Assembly: GCF_015163715.1 (NCBI RefSeq)
Contig: NZ_JADDUM010000010.1
Coordinates: 1-45,063, forward strand
Source: Pseudomonas cyclaminis
GTDB lineage: Bacteria; Pseudomonadota; Gammaproteobacteria; Pseudomonadales; Pseudomonadaceae
Length of the DNA stretch: 45,063 bases
Reading direction: 5' to 3'
The notes under the pieces were generated by a model. It saw only the letters and a list, made by a program, of their open reading frames with translations. It ran no database searches and was not told the origin of the DNA. How positions within the stretch are numbered: position 1 is the first letter of the stretch; each line of letters begins with the position of its first letter. This document shows, piece after piece, positions 44,554 to 45,063 of this stretch. The translations under genes were made by a program, and so were the position numbers.

Positions 44554-45027
44554 ATGATTCTTGATGCCACCGACCTGCGCCTCCTGCATTTCCTGCAACA
44601 GGATGGCCGTATCAGCAACCAGGAACTGGCGGAAAAAGTCGCGCTGTCGCCCTCCGCCTGCCTGCGCCGCCTGCGTCTGCTGGAGAGCGAAGGCATCATC
44701 AGCGGCTACCGCGCGGTGCTGAACGCCGAACAATTGGGGATCGAGCTGGAAGCCATCGTCCACCTGTCGTTGCGCCAGGACGTGGAGGATTGGCATGAGA
44801 CGTTTATCAAGAAGGTGCAGGGCTGGCCGGAGGTGGCCAGCGCCTATGTGATCACGGGCGCCAGCAACTATGTACTGCGGGTGCAGGCGCGCAACCTCAA
44901 GCATTTTTCGGACTTTATCGTGAACCACCTGAACCGCACCGCGGGGGTGATGGATATACGCTCGGAGATTGTGTTGCAGAAGATCAAGGATCGGGATGAG
45001 GTGCTGGATTTGGTGCTGCGCAAATAA
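44554..45027 (+). CDS. kynR: Lrp/AsnC-family regulator KynR
   Basis: A 157-residue Lrp-family regulator. Residues 1-60 hold the HTH (TDLRLLHFLQQDGRISNQELAEKVALSPSACLRRLRLLE); the RAM ligand domain follows (GYRAVLNAEQLGIELEAIV, VTGASNYVLRV-type core). Divergent from kynU, the position of KynR in PAO1 (PA2082), which activates the kyn genes in response to kynurenine. Two A/T palindromes lie in the 144-bp intergenic region. Start: the only reasonable ATG. The window ends 36 bp after its stop. Confidence 0.92.
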   Translation: MILDATDLRLLHFLQQDGRISNQELAEKVALSPSACLRRLRLLESEGIISGYRAVLNAEQLGIELEAIVHLSLRQDVEDWHETFIKKVQGWPEVASAYVITGASNYVLRVQARNLKHFSDFIVNHLNRTAGVMDIRSEIVLQKIKDRDEVLDLVLRK

Positions 45028-45045
45028 CTGAAACACCATCAATCC

Positions 45046-45063
45046 AATGTGGGAGGGCGGTGC
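45046..45063. repeat. REP element cut by the window edge
   Basis: AATGTGGGAGGGCGG is the left arm of a GTGGGAGGG-type REP; its partner arm lies outside the window. Confidence 0.8.

Overview
The window reads as a chromosomal segment of a fluorescent pseudomonad, Pseudomonas fluorescens group. The evidence is GC-rich coding sequence, Pseudomonas-type gene neighbourhoods, and several copies of the GTGGGAGGGGGCTTGCCCCC-type REP/REPIN repeat typical of that group. There are no rRNAs, tRNAs, insertion sequences, prophage genes or CRISPR arrays. The window is mostly core and lightly accessory genome. Comparisons with P. aeruginosa PAO1 and P. putida gene orders are from memory and were not searched.

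Layout, left to right. (1) 1-1402: the N-terminal part of an EamA exporter, divergent from an AraC regulator. (2) 1399-10411, all minus strand: a MalT-like LuxR regulator, DUF1329 and DUF1302 envelope proteins, an MFE-2-like SDR, a MEST-like alpha/beta hydrolase and a class II aldolase. This looks like uptake and catabolism of an unknown, probably hydrophobic, compound and resembles PAO1 PA3420-PA3430. (3) 10597-16424: flavodoxin, a short LOV blue-light receptor, a PilZ-like protein, a MerR/LitR regulator that has lost its B12 ligands, an ABM membrane protein, folM-folE-folX, DUF1244 and a HopJ-family protein. This is a probable light-responsive tetrahydropterin cluster. (4) 16549-22124: trxB, cysZ, a GT4 glycosyltransferase, an Old Yellow Enzyme, a glutathione peroxidase and creA, i.e. 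redox and sulfur housekeeping. (5) 22140-28155: proB, obgE (frameshifted as read), rpmA, rplU, ispB, yjdM, a small protein behind a Fur-box-like site, and fklB. (6) 28405-30952: an HBM-type chemoreceptor, then about 600 bp without a conventional gene. That gap carries a possible minus-strand small-protein locus with a structured leader, a 32-codon ORF behind a strong ribosome-binding site, and a terminator. (7) 30953-37147: a VOC protein, a gntP-rpiR-D-aminoacylase operon, an LprI-like lysozyme inhibitor and a SulP transporter. (8) 37332-41716: SDR, LysR and MdaB on one strand, then TauE/SafE divergent from a second LysR. (9) 41662-45027: an amino-acid permease, kynU and the divergent Lrp-type kynR, i.e. 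tryptophan/kynurenine catabolism.

The most interesting system is the LOV/LitR/fol block. The LOV protein keeps the adduct-forming cysteine and flavin-contact residues at the same numbers as P. putida short LOV proteins, and the adjacent LitR-type regulator has lost its cobalamin ligands. Perfect or near-perfect inverted repeats sit in front of the ABM gene and around the predicted folM -10. Second is the small-ORF locus at 30377-30901. Third is the single-base frameshift in obgE, an essential gene, which is most likely a sequence error but should be checked.
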